From Alphaproteobacteria bacterium (GTDB taxonomy: Bacteria > Pseudomonadota > Alphaproteobacteria > Rhodobacterales > Rhodobacteraceae): a DNA stretch of 6,199 nucleotides. The notes beneath the pieces are model-generated. The model searched no databases and was not told the DNA's origin. It was given only the letters and a program-made list of their open reading frames with translations. The stretch is taken from positions 1 through 6,199 of the forward strand of contig JAUHZL010000185.1 of assembly GCA_030425945.1 (NCBI GenBank), given 5' to 3'. How positions within the stretch are numbered: position 1 is the stretch's first letter; the number at the start of each line of letters is the position of its first letter. Positions 6,185 through 6,199 of this stretch are shown here, piece by piece. The position numbers were made by a program, and so were the translations under genes.

Positions 6185-6199
6185 TCAGCCGACCAGAGC
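6185..6199 (-). CDS. C-terminal end of a possible convergent gene (partial)
   Basis: Read on the minus strand from the right edge, the sequence gives Ala-Leu-Val-Gly followed by TGA at 6187-6185. Five codons carry no family information. The case is contextual: the stop lies about 20 nt before a hairpin whose T-run faces the minus strand, the arrangement expected for a gene ending here. It could equally be a chance reading, because other frames also close or stay open over such a short stretch. Confidence 0.35.
   Translation of the reverse strand, partial: ALVG

Noticed and set aside
1..6199. CRISPR arrays, insertion sequences, tRNA or rRNA genes, integrase sites
   Set aside because: No direct-repeat array, transposase motif, terminal inverted repeat or tRNA-like fold was seen. 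Almost every base is within the seven coding regions.

Overview
The window is a compact, GC-rich (roughly two-thirds G+C by eye) stretch of bacterial DNA. Third codon positions are strongly G/C biased and the genes are packed almost without gaps. The protein sequences and codon use look like an alphaproteobacterium, most likely a member of the Rhodobacterales (Rhodobacter/Paracoccus type). That placement is an inference from style, not from a marker gene.

Seven genes on the + strand read as one operon. In order they are: the C-terminal part of an SsuC/TauC-type ABC permease (1-524, cut by the left edge); a cytosine deaminase-like amidohydrolase (528-1793); a PCMH-fold FAD-binding oxidoreductase (1793-3208); two tandem, related flavodoxin-fold NAD(P)H oxidoreductases (3213-3797 and 3802-4431); an isopenicillin-N-synthase-family Fe(II) oxygenase (4428-5339); and a creatininase-family metal-dependent amidohydrolase (5332-6123). 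Junctions are +3, -1, +4, +4, -4 and -8 nt, so translation is probably coupled along the whole unit. No internal promoter or terminator is evident.

After the operon comes a perfect 11-bp GC hairpin (6139-6164). It has an A-run on its left side, so on the minus strand it would be followed by a T-run. The last 15 bases read on the minus strand as Ala-Leu-Val-Gly-stop. A convergent gene therefore probably ends here and shares the hairpin.

Taken together, the set of importer, ring or amine amidohydrolase, flavin oxidoreductases, Fe(II) oxygenase and cyclic-amide hydrolase looks like uptake and catabolism of a small nitrogen-containing heterocycle, such as a modified pyrimidine, lactam or creatinine/hydantoin-like compound. 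I do not recognise it as a named pathway. The substrate cannot be read from the sequence, and the hypothesis rests on family membership and gene order.
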